This document shows, piece by piece, positions 1-8,888 of a stretch of 64,000 nucleotides of DNA. The translations under genes and the position numbers were made by a program. The notes beneath the pieces were generated by a model that saw only the letters and a list, made by a program, of their open reading frames with translations, did not search any database and had not been told where the DNA came from. This stretch comes from Atopomonas hussainii (GTDB lineage: Bacteria; Pseudomonadota; Gammaproteobacteria; Pseudomonadales; Pseudomonadaceae). Positions within the stretch are counted from its first letter, which is position 1, and each line of letters opens with the position of its first letter. The stretch is taken from positions 248,001 through 312,000 of the forward strand of contig NZ_FOAS01000002.1 of the NCBI RefSeq assembly GCF_900109735.1, read 5' to 3'.

Positions 1-503
1 ATGAGGCGCACAGCGTGACCTTGTTTGGCGCACAAGTCAGTCGTGTGTACTGGCCGCTCAAGTTGCCGCCTGTTGCGTGGGGTAGCCGCTTTGTGCTCAA
101 GCGCTTAGGCATGATTCCCGGCCGGCGTTTAAAGCGCGGCCCAGAAGATGAGCCGCTCGGTTTGGCGTTAGAAACGCTGCGCTGGCATCAGTTATTTGGC
201 CGCTTTGGTGATGCCGACAAAGATTGGTGGTTTGGCTTAAGCCAAGCCAAGGTGCCACTTTTGGCGGTGGCTGGCGAGGGCGATCATCAAGACCCGGCTT
301 GGTGCTGTCGCAAGCTGGCGGAGCAATACGGCGCCACGCCACGTTACTTTTTAAGTTTGGGCAAGTCGGCCGGTTTTAGTCATAACTTTGGTCATGTCGA
401 TATGCTGATCAGCAAGGCGGCGCAGGAAGAGGTGTGGCCCTTGGTCTGCCATTGGCTGCGCGAGCAAGACAGCCCGCACAGTGCCGCGCAAAGACTCGAC
501 TGA
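1..503 (+). CDS. Alpha/beta hydrolase family protein, C-terminal part (5' end outside window)
   Basis: The reading frame is open to the left edge (codons from base 3), so the gene begins before the window; the GTG at 15 is probably internal. About 167 residues are visible. A late Asp-containing strand (AGEGDHQDP) and a late His (HNFGHVDML) fit the Asp and His of an alpha/beta hydrolase triad, the nucleophile being upstream and unseen. No signal peptide can be judged. It ends 30 bases before rraA and the block continues codirectionally. In Pseudomonas aeruginosa a predicted esterase/lipase gene also precedes rraA, which supports the family call. The substrate is unknown. Confidence 0.6.
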   Translation, partial: EAHSVTLFGAQVSRVYWPLKLPPVAWGSRFVLKRLGMIPGRRLKRGPEDEPLGLALETLRWHQLFGRFGDADKDWWFGLSQAKVPLLAVAGEGDHQDPAWCCRKLAEQYGATPRYFLSLGKSAGFSHNFGHVDMLISKAAQEEVWPLVCHWLREQDSPHSAAQRLD

Positions 504-533
504 CCCACGACGATTTTTTAGAGGAGAGTAATC

Positions 534-1019
534 ATGCAATACGTAACCCCAGATCTGTGCGACGCCTACCCAGACGTGAATGTGGTTGAGCCGATGTTCG
601 GTAACTTCGGTGGTCGTGATTCCTTCGGCGGGCAGATCGTTACCGTTAAATGTTTTGAAGATAACTCGGTGGTCAAAGAGCAAGTTGACCAAGACGGTCG
701 CGGTAAAGTCATGGTGGTGGATGGCGGCGGTTCGCTGCGTCGTGCGCTGCTGGGTGACATGCTCGCCGAAAAAGCCGCTAAAAACGGCTGGGAAGGCATC
801 ATCGTTTATGGCTGCATTCGCGATGTGGATGTCATCGGGCAAACCGATCTGGGCGTGCAAGCGCTGGCGACGCACCCGATGAAAACCGACAAGCGTGGCA
901 TCGGCGATTTGAATGTGCCGGTTACCTTCGGCGGCGTGACCTTCAAGCCGGGTGAATACGTGTATGCCGATAACAACGGCATTATCGTGTCGCCCACCGC
1001 GCTGAGCATGCCGGAATAA
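534..1019 (+). CDS. rraA: RraA family protein, putative regulator of ribonuclease E activity
   Basis: The 161-residue product has the length and fold signature of RraA. The central block around residues 62-100 holds [19 protein letters not shown], then a glycine-rich turn and GCIRD, where Arg-Asp is the conserved site shared with the related 4-hydroxy-4-methyl-2-oxoglutarate aldolases. In Escherichia coli RraA binds RNase E and lowers its activity without cutting RNA. Because the aldolase residues are kept, a small-molecule activity cannot be excluded. A strong ribosome site (GAGGAG) lies before ATG 534. It sits directly upstream of cmaX, as in P. aeruginosa, and is cytoplasmic. Confidence 0.9.
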   Translation: MQYVTPDLCDAYPDVNVVEPMFGNFGGRDSFGGQIVTVKCFEDNSVVKEQVDQDGRGKVMVVDGGGSLRRALLGDMLAEKAAKNGWEGIIVYGCIRDVDVIGQTDLGVQALATHPMKTDKRGIGDLNVPVTFGGVTFKPGEYVYADNNGIIVSPTALSMPE

Positions 1020-1022
1020 ACC

Positions 1023-2015
1023 ATGGTAGACGCGCCGCAAGACAGTGGCTTGATCTTTGGCGGCGTGCTCGACGGGCGCGGTGGCTTTCTGCGCATGCTA
1101 GAAAGCCTGCCCGATCGGCACACCGAGCAAGCGACTGACGAACACCTGTGGTTGCATCTAGAACGCACCCATGTGGCGGCGCAGCAGTGGCTGTATCAGC
1201 ACAGCGGCCTTAACGAATACGTGTGCGAGCTGCTGCTGGAAGAAAACACCCGCCCACGCTTGGTCAAGGTGGGTGACGACGCACTGCTGCTGTTCTTGCG
1301 CGGGGTGAACTTAAACCCCGGCGCCGACATGGAAGACATGGTCAGTCTGCGCATTTACGTTGATCGGCATATGTTGATCACCCTGCGCCATCGGCCGCTG
1401 CGCGCCGCCGTGGATACCCGCGAAATGCTTGACGCTGGGCGTGGCGCGCGCGATCTCAGTAGCCTGTTGTTGGATTTGACCGAGAACCTCAGTCAGCGTA
1501 TCGACAGCAGTTTGCTGGAGGTCGAAGACAGTATTGATCGATTGGAAGATCAGGCCGATGAAAACTCGGCAGACTTTCACCGTCAGGTGCTCACCCCGCA
1601 GCGCCGGCGGGTGGCATCGCTGCGGCGTTTTCTCGGTCCGCAGCGGGATATCTTCAATCAGCTGCAAGAACTCGGCGGCGACTGGTTCACCCCGCAGCAG
1701 CACAAACGCTGGTATGAGCTGCACAATGACCTGACACGGCATGTGGAAGAGCTCGATTTGCTGCGTGAGCGCATCGGCTTTTTGCAGGAATTACAGCAGC
1801 GCTTTATGAGTGAGCGAATGAACCGCACCTTGTACCTGCTGGGTATTATCAGTGCGCTGTTCTTGCCGCTGGGCTTTGTCACGGGGCTGTTGGGTATCAA
1901 CGTTGGCGGCATGCCTGGTGCGGAAAGCCCGTGGGGCTTCTGGATTGCTCTCGGCCTGATGCTGACATTAAGTGCTGTGCAGCTGATCGTCTTTCGTCGC
2001 TTACGCTGGATTTAA
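1023..2015 (+). CDS. cmaX: CmaX, CorA/ZntB-type divalent cation transporter
   Basis: This is a 330-residue CorA-superfamily protein. A long, acidic, helix-rich cytoplasmic domain (about 1-265) is followed by two C-terminal membrane helices (about 270-292 and 302-325). Between them lies GINVGGMPG, the GxN pore signature in its ZntB-like form rather than the GMN of magnesium CorA. Such proteins form homopentameric channels for Mg2+, Zn2+ or related ions; which ion is used here cannot be read from sequence. The gene starts three bases after the rraA stop and heads the cmaX-crfX-cmpX-sigX-oprF order known from Pseudomonas, where it is tied to the SigX envelope-stress regulon. Confidence 0.85.
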   Translation: MVDAPQDSGLIFGGVLDGRGGFLRMLESLPDRHTEQATDEHLWLHLERTHVAAQQWLYQHSGLNEYVCELLLEENTRPRLVKVGDDALLLFLRGVNLNPGADMEDMVSLRIYVDRHMLITLRHRPLRAAVDTREMLDAGRGARDLSSLLLDLTENLSQRIDSSLLEVEDSIDRLEDQADENSADFHRQVLTPQRRRVASLRRFLGPQRDIFNQLQELGGDWFTPQQHKRWYELHNDLTRHVEELDLLRERIGFLQELQQRFMSERMNRTLYLLGIISALFLPLGFVTGLLGINVGGMPGAESPWGFWIALGLMLTLSAVQLIVFRRLRWI

Positions 2016-2102
2016 GCAAAACCCTACCTATGGCGCTGCGGCAATGTGACGCGGCGGCGCTGTTTATCGTCAATATCGCGGATTTCAACGAGGAAATTTC
2101 AG

Positions 2103-2336
2103 GTGGATCCTTTCGAAGCGTCGCTGCGCGAGCTGATGGGCAAAGACAGTGAATCGGTCGAGGTTGAAGACCGCCGTTTGCACCAAGTGTTGCGCAAAGC
2201 TAACCGACAAAGCGGTTTTGCCGACCTGCTGGAAATGCTCGGGCACGCCATCGAAGCCTTGCTGATCGGCGTGACGCACGCCTCATCCACCATGAAGAAA
2301 CAGTCGTCCGCACCTCAGGACACGAATAAGGAGTAA
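2103..2336 (+). CDS. crfX: CrfX, small conserved Pseudomonas protein
   Basis: The 77-residue product begins with GTG at 2103, not at the upstream ATG 2046: AGGA at 2091-2094 lies eight bases before the GTG, and the protein then starts with the acidic, conserved-looking DPFEASLRELM. It has no membrane segment. It is a charged helical protein with one amphipathic stretch (FADLLEMLGHAIEALLIG) and a polar tail. It lies between cmaX and cmpX, seven bases before the latter. CrfX is named for its place in the SigX-linked cluster, and its biochemical role is not established. Confidence 0.75.
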   Translation: MDPFEASLRELMGKDSESVEVEDRRLHQVLRKANRQSGFADLLEMLGHAIEALLIGVTHASSTMKKQSSAPQDTNKE

Positions 2337-2343
2337 GCGAGCC

Positions 2344-3168
2344 ATGCCGCTGGATATTTGGACTCAAGGTCTGGTTTCTGCCATGAGCACCCTGTGGGGC
2401 AAGATTGCTGGGTTTATCCCCAATTTGCTCGGTGCTGTGGTGCTGGTGATTCTGGGCTTCGTGGTGGCTAAGTTGCTCGATGCACTAATCACCAAAGTGC
2501 TGGCCAAGCTCGGGCTCGACCGCCTGATGGCGGGCACAGGTGTCGATAAACTGCTTAAGCGCATCGGCATTGGTCTGCCGGTATCGGCACTCACTGGCAA
2601 AGTCATCTACTGGTTTATCGTGCTGGTGTTTGCGGTGTCGGCCGTTGAAGTGCTCGGCCTTGATCGCGTTTCCAGCATGCTCGATGGCGTGGTGCTGTAT
2701 TTGCCCAAGTTGTTCTCCGCCGCTTTATTAATGCTCGGTGGTTTCTTGTTGGCGCACTTGGTCTACAACGTCGCTAAAGGTGCTGCTGAAGGCATAGGCT
2801 TGGATTACGCCCATGCAATGGGCCGGTTAAGCCAAGGCTTGGTGCTGATCATCAGTATTTCTGTGGCGATTAGCCAACTGCAGATTAAAACTGAGCTGCT
2901 GAACTTGGTCATTGCCATTGTGTTGGTGACTGTCGGTTTGGCCGCCGCGCTGTCGATAGGTTTAGGTAGCCGCCAAGTCGCTAGCCAGATTCTCGCCGGT
3001 ATTTATGTGCGCGAGCTGTATGAAGCTGGCGATCAGATTTCTCTGGATAATGTCGAAGGCGAGATTGAAGAGATCGGCACGGTGAAGACCATTATTTTGC
3101 TGGCCTCGGGAGAGCGGGTTACGTTGCCCAATAGGGCACTGTTGGAAAGCAGCGTAAAAAGTCGCTGA
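2344..3168 (+). CDS. cmpX: CmpX, MscS-family mechanosensitive channel-like membrane protein
   Basis: The 274-residue inner-membrane protein has about five hydrophobic helices: near residues 20-43, 80-100, 108-140, 160-180 and 185-205. A short MscS-type beta domain follows, with the motif LPNRALLESSV near the end. It lacks the long C-terminal cage of E. coli MscS but has the normal length for Pseudomonas CmpX. MscS-family proteins open under membrane tension; in P. aeruginosa CmpX has been linked to SigX activity and envelope homeostasis. The start ATG has AAGGAG ten bases upstream. It precedes sigX by about 100 bases. Confidence 0.85.
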   Translation: MPLDIWTQGLVSAMSTLWGKIAGFIPNLLGAVVLVILGFVVAKLLDALITKVLAKLGLDRLMAGTGVDKLLKRIGIGLPVSALTGKVIYWFIVLVFAVSAVEVLGLDRVSSMLDGVVLYLPKLFSAALLMLGGFLLAHLVYNVAKGAAEGIGLDYAHAMGRLSQGLVLIISISVAISQLQIKTELLNLVIAIVLVTVGLAAALSIGLGSRQVASQILAGIYVRELYEAGDQISLDNVEGEIEEIGTVKTIILLASGERVTLPNRALLESSVKSR

Positions 3169-3269
3169 AGACGGTTGCAAAAGCAGCCATAATTCCCTAA
3201 TTTACGCCGCCAAATAAGACACCCAAGGTGCCTAGGGCGGCGTTCATCGCCAGCGACTAGTAGAGCGTC

Positions 3270-3866
3270 TTGAAAAAGTCTCACCCACTTTCTCTGCGAT
3301 ATAACCCTCGTGAGCTGTCCGACGAGGAGTTGGTTGAGCGGGCCAACGCAGAGCTTGTCCATCATGTGACGACCGCTTACGAAGAGCTCATGCGCCGTTA
3401 TCAGCGCGTACTCTTTAGCGTCTGTGTGCGTTATCTCGGTAATGAGCGTGACGCCGACGACGTGTGTCAGGAAGTGATGCTGAAAGTCTTCCATGGTTTA
3501 AAGCACTTCGAAGGGAAGTCGAAGTTCAAAACTTGGCTGTACAGCATCACCTATAACGAATGCATTACTCAGTACCGTAAAGAACGCCGTAAGAGGCGCT
3601 TGGTCGAGGCCTTAAGTTTAGAGGCCGATGACGACGAGCCCGGCGAAGAAATTGCGCCGCTCACCCTTGAGCGCGGCGGGCTGGATAGATGGTTAGATCA
3701 GGTCAATCCGATTGACCGAGAGATTTTAGTGCTGCGTTTTGTCGCTGAGCTTGAGTTTCAAGAGATCGCCGACATCATGCACATGGGGTTGAGTGCGACT
3801 AAAATGCGCTACAAGCGCGCACTCGACCGCTTACGCGATAAGTTTGCCGCGCAAAACGTGGACTAG
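3270..3866 (+). CDS. sigX: SigX, ECF-family RNA polymerase sigma factor
   Basis: The 198-residue product is an extracytoplasmic-function sigma factor. Region 2 (about 25-95) contains YLGNERDADDVCQEV and FKTWLYSITYNE for -10 recognition and core binding. Region 4 (about 135-190) contains PIDREILVLRFVAELEFQEIA and a helix-turn-helix ending in KMRYKRALDRLR. It closely matches P. aeruginosa SigX, which controls oprF, fatty-acid synthesis and envelope genes. The start is TTG at 3270 with only a weak purine stretch before it; no better in-frame ATG keeps the conserved N-terminus. No anti-sigma gene is adjacent. oprF follows after 80 bases. Confidence 0.92.
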   Translation: MKKSHPLSLRYNPRELSDEELVERANAELVHHVTTAYEELMRRYQRVLFSVCVRYLGNERDADDVCQEVMLKVFHGLKHFEGKSKFKTWLYSITYNECITQYRKERRKRRLVEALSLEADDDEPGEEIAPLTLERGGLDRWLDQVNPIDREILVLRFVAELEFQEIADIMHMGLSATKMRYKRALDRLRDKFAAQNVD

Positions 3867-3946
3867 GAGTCTCACGCGAGCGGCAGGCTTGGGCGGTACC
3901 GGCGCTGCATGTGGCAGTGCCGTGTTTAACTTGAGAGGGGAAACAC

Positions 3947-4999
3947 ATGAAACTGAAAAGCACCCTTGGCTTGGTAATCGGTTCGCTGGTTGCCATGTCC
4001 TCCATGCCTGTACTGGCTCAGGGCCAGGGCGCAGTGGAGATGGACGTTTTTGCCAAGCGTTATTTCTCGGATAGTTCTCGCGACATCACCAACGGCAACC
4101 TGTACGGCGGCAGCCTGGGTTACTTCCTGACCGAAGACCTGTCCCTGAGCCTGAATCACGGTGTGTTCAAGAGCCTAGAGTCCAACGACACTCTGGCTGG
4201 CGAGAGCAACAAAGAGAAAGTAAACGGCCACCAAACTGGCCTGGAAGCGGTTTACCACTGGGGCATCCCAGGTCCGCGCGCGCTGCGTCCGTATGTTTCC
4301 ACCGGTTTCGCCCATCAGGAACTGGATAACACTTACACCCGTGGCGAAGACACCACCACCCTGTACACCTTGGGTGCCGGCGTTAAGTACTACCTGAGCG
4401 AAAACGTCATGCTGAAAACCGGCGTTGACGTGCTGCACGGTCTGGACAACGGCCAAACTGAGTGGATGGCTGGCGTAGGCCTGGGCATCAACCTGGGCGG
4501 CGCTAAGCCGGCTGCACCGGCACCTGCTCCGGTTGAAATGTGCACCGACAGCGACAACGACGGCGTGTGCGACAACGTCGACAAGTGCCCGGACACTCCG
4601 GCTAACGTGACTGTAGACGCTGACGGCTGCCCGGCTGTGGCTGAAGTAGTACGTGTTGAGCTGGACGTTAAGTTCGACTTCGACAAGGCTGTGGTTAAGC
4701 CGGAAAGCTATCAGGACATCCAGAGCCTGGCAGACTTCATGAAGCAGTACCCGCAGACCACCACCACTGTTGAAGGTCACACTGACGCCGTGGGTAGCGA
4801 TGCTTACAACCAGCAGCTGTCTGAGCGCCGCGCTAACGCCGTGCGTGAAGTACTGGTTAACGAGTACGGTGTAGAGTCTGAGCGTGTAGGCGCAGTAGGC
4901 TACGGCGAAGCTCGTCCGGTAGCTGACAACGCTTCCAACGAAGGCCGCGCGATTAACCGTCGTGTAGAAGCCGAAGTAGAAGCTCAGGCTAAGCAGTAA
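3947..4999 (+). CDS. oprF: OprF, major outer-membrane porin / OmpA family
   Basis: The 350-residue precursor has a signal peptide (about 1-24, cleaved after LAQ or VLA) and an N-terminal eight-stranded barrel (about 28-185). A proline/alanine linker follows, then a short Ca-binding-like segment with paired cysteines (CTDSDNDGVCDNVDKCPD, about 199-216) and a C-terminal OmpA peptidoglycan-binding domain (about 235-345). That domain carries the usual VEGHTDAVGS and NRRVEAEV motifs. OprF is both a non-specific porin and the cell-wall anchor of Pseudomonas. Codon usage is highly biased, as expected for an abundant protein. It is preceded by GAGGGG and followed by a strong terminator. Confidence 0.97.
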   Translation: MKLKSTLGLVIGSLVAMSSMPVLAQGQGAVEMDVFAKRYFSDSSRDITNGNLYGGSLGYFLTEDLSLSLNHGVFKSLESNDTLAGESNKEKVNGHQTGLEAVYHWGIPGPRALRPYVSTGFAHQELDNTYTRGEDTTTLYTLGAGVKYYLSENVMLKTGVDVLHGLDNGQTEWMAGVGLGINLGGAKPAAPAPAPVEMCTDSDNDGVCDNVDKCPDTPANVTVDADGCPAVAEVVRVELDVKFDFDKAVVKPESYQDIQSLADFMKQYPQTTTTVEGHTDAVGSDAYNQQLSERRANAVREVLVNEYGVESERVGAVGYGEARPVADNASNEGRAINRRVEAEVEAQAKQ

Positions 5000-5059
5000 T
5001 TCGCTAGTCGATAGGCAAAGCGCTGTGCGGTAGAGATTCTCTGCTGCGCAGCCAAGAAA

Positions 5060-5082
5060 CCCGCGCACTGCGCGGGTTTTTT
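5060..5082 (+). terminator. Rho-independent terminator of oprF
   Basis: A perfect seven-base-pair stem (CCCGCGC/GCGCGGG) with a three-base loop is followed by six T. It lies about 60 bases after the oprF stop. Confidence 0.9.
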
Positions 5083-5230
5083 ATTGCCGGTCGAAACAGC
5101 CGGCAAGAAAGTGGACGCAAGCTTGGTGTGTCAGGGTGATCTGACAGTCTTAGCGGTTACAGGGCTAGTACAGGTATGCAGCGGCGCTCTAGGGCCGTCA
5201 TGTGCAGCGTTGGTGGGGATTTAATCGCTA
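5083..5230. other. Intergenic stretch between oprF and nhaD terminators with an inverted repeat
   Basis: No gene is supported here; the corresponding place in P. aeruginosa holds cobA, which is absent. The only structure seen is a perfect 18-base inverted repeat at 5129-5146 (TGTCAG, six-base spacer, CTGACA), which looks like a protein-binding dyad with no obvious target promoter. Confidence 0.4.
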
Positions 5231-5269
5231 AAAAACGCCGCGTATCACTTGGATAACGCGGCGTTTTTT
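5231..5269 (-). terminator. Terminator between oprF and nhaD, probably for nhaD
   Basis: The arms AACGCCGCGT and ACGCGGCGTT, with a 12-base loop, are flanked by A and T runs on both sides, so the hairpin can act in both directions. It lies 43 bases past the nhaD stop, the only gene reading toward it without another terminator. Confidence 0.8.
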
Positions 5270-5312
5270 ATGACTAGGGCGGAGCGTAGAGACTGATTAA
5301 GGCAGTGCGCTA

Positions 5313-6602
5313 TCAGTACAAGCCGAAGAACTTAAACTGCAACCACCATACGCCCAGCGAGCCTAAGAAGTTGACCAGAATTGCCGGTAAAAACTTCAGG
5401 TGCACGCCGAAGGTGTAACTCTTGTCCAGCGCCATGGCCATGATGCCAGCAGCAGAACCGACCACCGTTAACGAACCGCCGATGCCCACCATCAAGGCGT
5501 TCAGCGCCCATTGGTCTAGCCCAAGGTCGGGGCTGGACATCAACGCTGCGGCCTCTACCGGCACGTTATCCATAATTCCGGAAATAACGCCGAGAATGAC
5601 GTTCACCAGTGTCGGGTCAAACAGCTCAAACAGCTTGGAGATGTACGACAGCCAGCCCACGTGGTTCAAGCATGACACCGCGGTGATGATGCCAATAAAG
5701 AACAGCAGGGCGTTCCATTCCACTTTTTGCAGCTGGTCTTGCCACGGCAGCTCAATGCCGCGATGACTCAACACCCAAGCCCACAACGCCACAAAGCCTA
5801 AGCCAATGCCGGTGGCGAACTCGATATCCACGTGCAAGGTCACGTTGGCCGTCACGGCAAACACGATGGCGGTCAGGCCAACCACCGCAATGCTGGCGCC
5901 GCCGGGCTTAAGGGCAGAGTCTTCGCCTTCAATTTCGCGAATCAGCTGTTGGTTCTTCAGTGGGCGCATGTAGAAGAACTGCAGGGTGAGGGCAAACAGC
6001 AGCCAGCCAATCAGCGCTGAAGGAATCAACAGCAATAAACCTGCAAGGGAGATCTTGCCGGCCAGCACAATCATCAGCGACGTCGAGGTGCCTAAGAACC
6101 ATACGCCGGTGTTGGAGGCCACCACGATGTTGCACAGCGATACATGGGTGTAGCGCTCGTTGATTGAGATGTTCTTGATCGACTTGCCGAAGATCATCGC
6201 CGTGGTGAAGTTGTTGATAAACGGCGACATCAGCGCAGACAACGCGCCGGTGGCCCAAAACATGCCGCGAGCGCCGAGGCCTTTTTTCAATAGATAGCCG
6301 TTGAGTGCGGTAAACACGTTCCGCTCATTGAGTAACTCAACGATCATCCACATAAACGCCATGAAGGCGATCAGGCCAAACAGCTCGGTTTTGATGTGCT
6401 CTTGAGCTTCGGCAAACAGCTGAAAGCCATTTGGGTCGTTGAGCATGTAATGCAGGCCGATCACTACTAGGCCAGACATCATGAACATGGCGGGCTTGAA
6501 CTTATCCATTTCAAGCTGGGCTTCGAACATGATCAAAGCCATACCAATAAGGAATATCACCAGCACGGCGATGCCAGTGAACGAGAAGGGTTCGATAAGC
6601 AT
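5313..6602 (-). CDS. nhaD: NhaD-type Na+/H+ antiporter
   Basis: The 429-residue product from ATG 6602 has about 12 hydrophobic segments and belongs to the ion-transporter superfamily that includes ArsB and NhaD. Conserved family stretches are SPFINNFTTAMIFGK, NTGVWFLGTSTSLM and SGIMDNVPVEAAALM; the buried Asn-Asn and Asp-Asn-Val-Pro motifs are typical of NhaD. NhaD exchanges Na+ (or Li+) for H+ across the inner membrane for salt and pH tolerance. The frame is open a further 43 codons upstream, but those residues are basic, non-hydrophobic and unlike the family. No clear ribosome site precedes ATG 6602, so the start is uncertain. It is divergent from prmB. Confidence 0.88.
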   Translation of the reverse strand: MLIEPFSFTGIAVLVIFLIGMALIMFEAQLEMDKFKPAMFMMSGLVVIGLHYMLNDPNGFQLFAEAQEHIKTELFGLIAFMAFMWMIVELLNERNVFTALNGYLLKKGLGARGMFWATGALSALMSPFINNFTTAMIFGKSIKNISINERYTHVSLCNIVVASNTGVWFLGTSTSLMIVLAGKISLAGLLLLIPSALIGWLLFALTLQFFYMRPLKNQQLIREIEGEDSALKPGGASIAVVGLTAIVFAVTANVTLHVDIEFATGIGLGFVALWAWVLSHRGIELPWQDQLQKVEWNALLFFIGIITAVSCLNHVGWLSYISKLFELFDPTLVNVILGVISGIMDNVPVEAAALMSSPDLGLDQWALNALMVGIGGSLTVVGSAAGIMAMALDKSYTFGVHLKFLPAILVNFLGSLGVWWLQFKFFGLY

Positions 6603-6661
6603 GGTGGGAGGGGCTCGGGGAAGGTTGACGTAAGGGTCAGAAAGTGGTGCGCCATTATCGT

Positions 6662-6757
6662 GCAACAAAATGTTTCCAGCTATGGGGCTTGCTCTGTTTT
6701 GGCGCCTTTTTTTGTTGCGAACGCGCCACAATTGGCCGCCTGTGTTGGCGGTTTTTT
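6662..6757 (+). promoter_or_regulatory. Structured leader with terminator-like hairpin upstream of prmB
   Basis: GCAACAAAA (6662-6670) and TTTTGTTGC (6710-6718) can pair across a 39-base loop, and GGCGC (6701-6705) can pair with GCGCC (6723-6727). CCGCC (6736-6740) and GGCGG (6747-6751), followed by six T, form a compact intrinsic-terminator shape 37 bases before the prmB ATG. No upstream plus-strand gene needs terminating here, because oprF has its own terminator, so an attenuator or a block to antisense transcription of nhaD are both possible. Confidence 0.4.
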
Positions 6758-6793
6758 CGGTAACATGCGCTCTTTTTACCTGCAGAGGTGCTT

Positions 6794-7711
6794 ATGTCTG
6801 CCAGCCGCCTGCTAACCCTGCGCGACCATATTCGTTTTGCCGTTAGCCAGTTTCATCAGCACGAGCTGTTTTTCGGTCACGGCACCGACAATGCTTGGGA
6901 TGAAGCCCGTCAGTTGGTCTTGGGCGCACTGAATCTGCCGTGGCAGATCAACGACAGCTACCTCGATTGCCGCCTCGAAGAAGACGAAGCCGCGCATTTG
7001 CGCGAGCTGTTCCGTCAGCGTATTGAGCAGCGCGTGCCAGCGGCTTATCTGCTCAACGAAGCGTGGTTCTGTGGCTTGTCGTTCTATGTCGATGAGCGCG
7101 TGCTGGTGCCGCGCTCGCCGATTGCCGAGCAGATCGAACAAGGCTTTAGCCCGTGGTTGGATGAAGCGCCGCTGCGTGTGTTGGATTTATGCACGGGCTC
7201 TGGCTGCATCGGCATCGCCTGTGCCGACATGTTCCCTGAAAGCGAAGTGGTGCTGGCGGACTTGTCCTTCGACGCGCTGGAAGTGGCCAACATCAATATC
7301 GAGCGCCACGGCTTAGAGTCGCGGGTATTTACCGTGCAGGGCGATTTGCTGGAAGGCTTGCCGGGGCAGAAATTTGATCTGATTGTGTCGAACCCGCCCT
7401 ATGTAGACGCCGAAGACTTGGCCGATATGCCCGCTGAATACCACCACGAACCGGCCATGGGGCTGGGCGCCGGTGACGATGGCTTGCTGATTGTGCGGCG
7501 CATTTTGGCTCAAGCAGCCGATCACCTAAACCCGCACGGTGTGTTGGTGGTTGAGGTGGGCAATTCGCAGGTGCATGTCGAGGCGACGTACCCCGAGGTC
7601 GACTTCACTTGGCTAGAGTTCAGCCAAGGCGGGCACGGTGTGTTCTTGCTCACCGAGCGTCAGTGCCGTGAGCACCAAGCGCTGTTCAAGCAGCGAGTGG
7701 CACAAGCCTAA
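6794..7711 (+). CDS. prmB: PrmB, ribosomal protein uL3 glutamine N5-methyltransferase
   Basis: The 305-residue product is a class I SAM-dependent methyltransferase. The glycine-rich SAM loop is [16 protein letters not shown] (about 132-147), and the substrate-binding motif NPPY, typical of enzymes that methylate amide nitrogens, is at [11 protein letters not shown] (about 199). It modifies a glutamine of ribosomal protein L3. The N-terminal helical domain (1-100) matches PrmB rather than PrmC in length. ATG 6794 is chosen over GTG 6788, because that GTG lies within the AGAGG ribosome site. It precedes aroC by 72 bases, as in other pseudomonads. Confidence 0.93.
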   Translation: MSASRLLTLRDHIRFAVSQFHQHELFFGHGTDNAWDEARQLVLGALNLPWQINDSYLDCRLEEDEAAHLRELFRQRIEQRVPAAYLLNEAWFCGLSFYVDERVLVPRSPIAEQIEQGFSPWLDEAPLRVLDLCTGSGCIGIACADMFPESEVVLADLSFDALEVANINIERHGLESRVFTVQGDLLEGLPGQKFDLIVSNPPYVDAEDLADMPAEYHHEPAMGLGAGDDGLLIVRRILAQAADHLNPHGVLVVEVGNSQVHVEATYPEVDFTWLEFSQGGHGVFLLTERQCREHQALFKQRVAQA

Positions 7712-7783
7712 GGGTTAAATCCGTTATACTGCGCGGCCCTCAGCGGTGCGCTGAGTTTGTTTTTGCTTTTTGGGAGTGTGGCT

Positions 7784-8875
7784 ATGTCTGGCAATACCTT
7801 CGGCAAACTGTTTACGGTGACCTCCGCCGGCGAAAGCCACGGCCCTGCGCTGGTAGCGATTGTCGATGGTTGCCCACCGGGCATCGAGCTGAACCTGGCG
7901 GATTTGCAACGTGATTTAGATCGCCGCAAGCCCGGCACCAGCCGCCACACCACCCAGCGTCAAGAAGCCGATGAGGTGGAAATTCTCTCCGGTGTTTTCG
8001 AAGGTAAAACCACCGGTTGCCCGATTGGCCTGCTGATTCGTAATACCGATCAGAAGTCCAAAGACTACTCGGCGATCAGCGAGCTGTTCCGTCCGGCGCA
8101 TGCCGATTACACCTATCACCACAAGTACGGTCTGCGCGATTACCGTGGCGGCGGCCGTAGCTCAGCGCGGGAAACCGCCATGCGCGTAGCCGCCGGTGCC
8201 ATCGCCAAGAAAGCCTTGGCGGGCCTTGGCATTCAGGTGCGCGGCTATATGAGCCAGCTGGGCCCGATTGAAATCCCGTTTAAAACCTGGGACAGCGTGG
8301 AACAGAACGCCTTCTTCAGCCCTGATCCGGACAAAGTGCCGGAGCTGGAAGCCTATATGGACCAGCTGCGCCGCGATCAAGATTCGGTCGGCGCGAAAAT
8401 CACTGTGGTGGCTGAAGGCGTGATGCCCGGCCTAGGCGAGCCGATTTTTGATCGCCTCGATGCCGACTTAGCCCACGCGCTGATGAGCATTAACGCAGTG
8501 AAGGGCGTGGAAATTGGCGCTGGTTTCGCCTGCGTGGCGCAGCGCGGCACCGAACACCGCGATGAGATGACGCCGGACGGCTTTCTCTCCAACAACGCCG
8601 GCGGCATCTTAGGTGGCATTTCTTCCGGCCAACCGATTGTTGCGCACTTGGCGCTTAAGCCGACGTCCAGTATCACCACGCCGGGCCGCTCGATCGATAT
8701 TCACGGCAACCCCGTCGAGGTGATTACCAAGGGCCGTCACGACCCGTGTGTGGGCATCCGCGCCACGCCGATTGCCGAAGCCATGATGGCCATCGTGCTG
8801 CTCGATCACCTGTTGCGTCACCGTGGTCAGAATGCCGACGTACAGGTAATTACCCCGGTACTGCCGCAGCTGTAA
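7784..8875 (+). CDS. aroC: AroC, chorismate synthase
   Basis: The 363-residue enzyme converts 5-enolpyruvylshikimate-3-phosphate to chorismate using reduced FMN, the last common step to aromatic amino acids, folate and ubiquinone. Signatures seen are [18 protein letters not shown] near the N-terminus, [38 protein letters not shown] and a C-terminal [21 protein letters not shown] 7784 gives the family length; the open frame extends nine codons further up to 7757 but those residues are not conserved. It is followed after 13 bases by an MFS carrier. Confidence 0.97.
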   Translation: MSGNTFGKLFTVTSAGESHGPALVAIVDGCPPGIELNLADLQRDLDRRKPGTSRHTTQRQEADEVEILSGVFEGKTTGCPIGLLIRNTDQKSKDYSAISELFRPAHADYTYHHKYGLRDYRGGGRSSARETAMRVAAGAIAKKALAGLGIQVRGYMSQLGPIEIPFKTWDSVEQNAFFSPDPDKVPELEAYMDQLRRDQDSVGAKITVVAEGVMPGLGEPIFDRLDADLAHALMSINAVKGVEIGAGFACVAQRGTEHRDEMTPDGFLSNNAGGILGGISSGQPIVAHLALKPTSSITTPGRSIDIHGNPVEVITKGRHDPCVGIRATPIAEAMMAIVLLDHLLRHRGQNADVQVITPVLPQL

Positions 8876-8888
8876 GCGGCACCGTGGC

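Noticed and set aside
351-1040. 229-codon minus-strand frame opposite rraA
   Set aside because: Fully overlaps rraA, which has clear conserved motifs; the His/Arg/Thr-rich product is typical of antisense frames.
4175-5068. 297-codon open frame on the minus strand across oprF
   Set aside because: It is the mirror of a strongly codon-biased oprF; the product is low-complexity Val/Ala/Ser-rich and has no family signature.
6603-6731. 43-codon N-terminal extension of NhaD
   Set aside because: The added residues are basic and non-hydrophobic, and they overlap the structured intergenic region with prmB; the first membrane helix begins right after Met at 6602.
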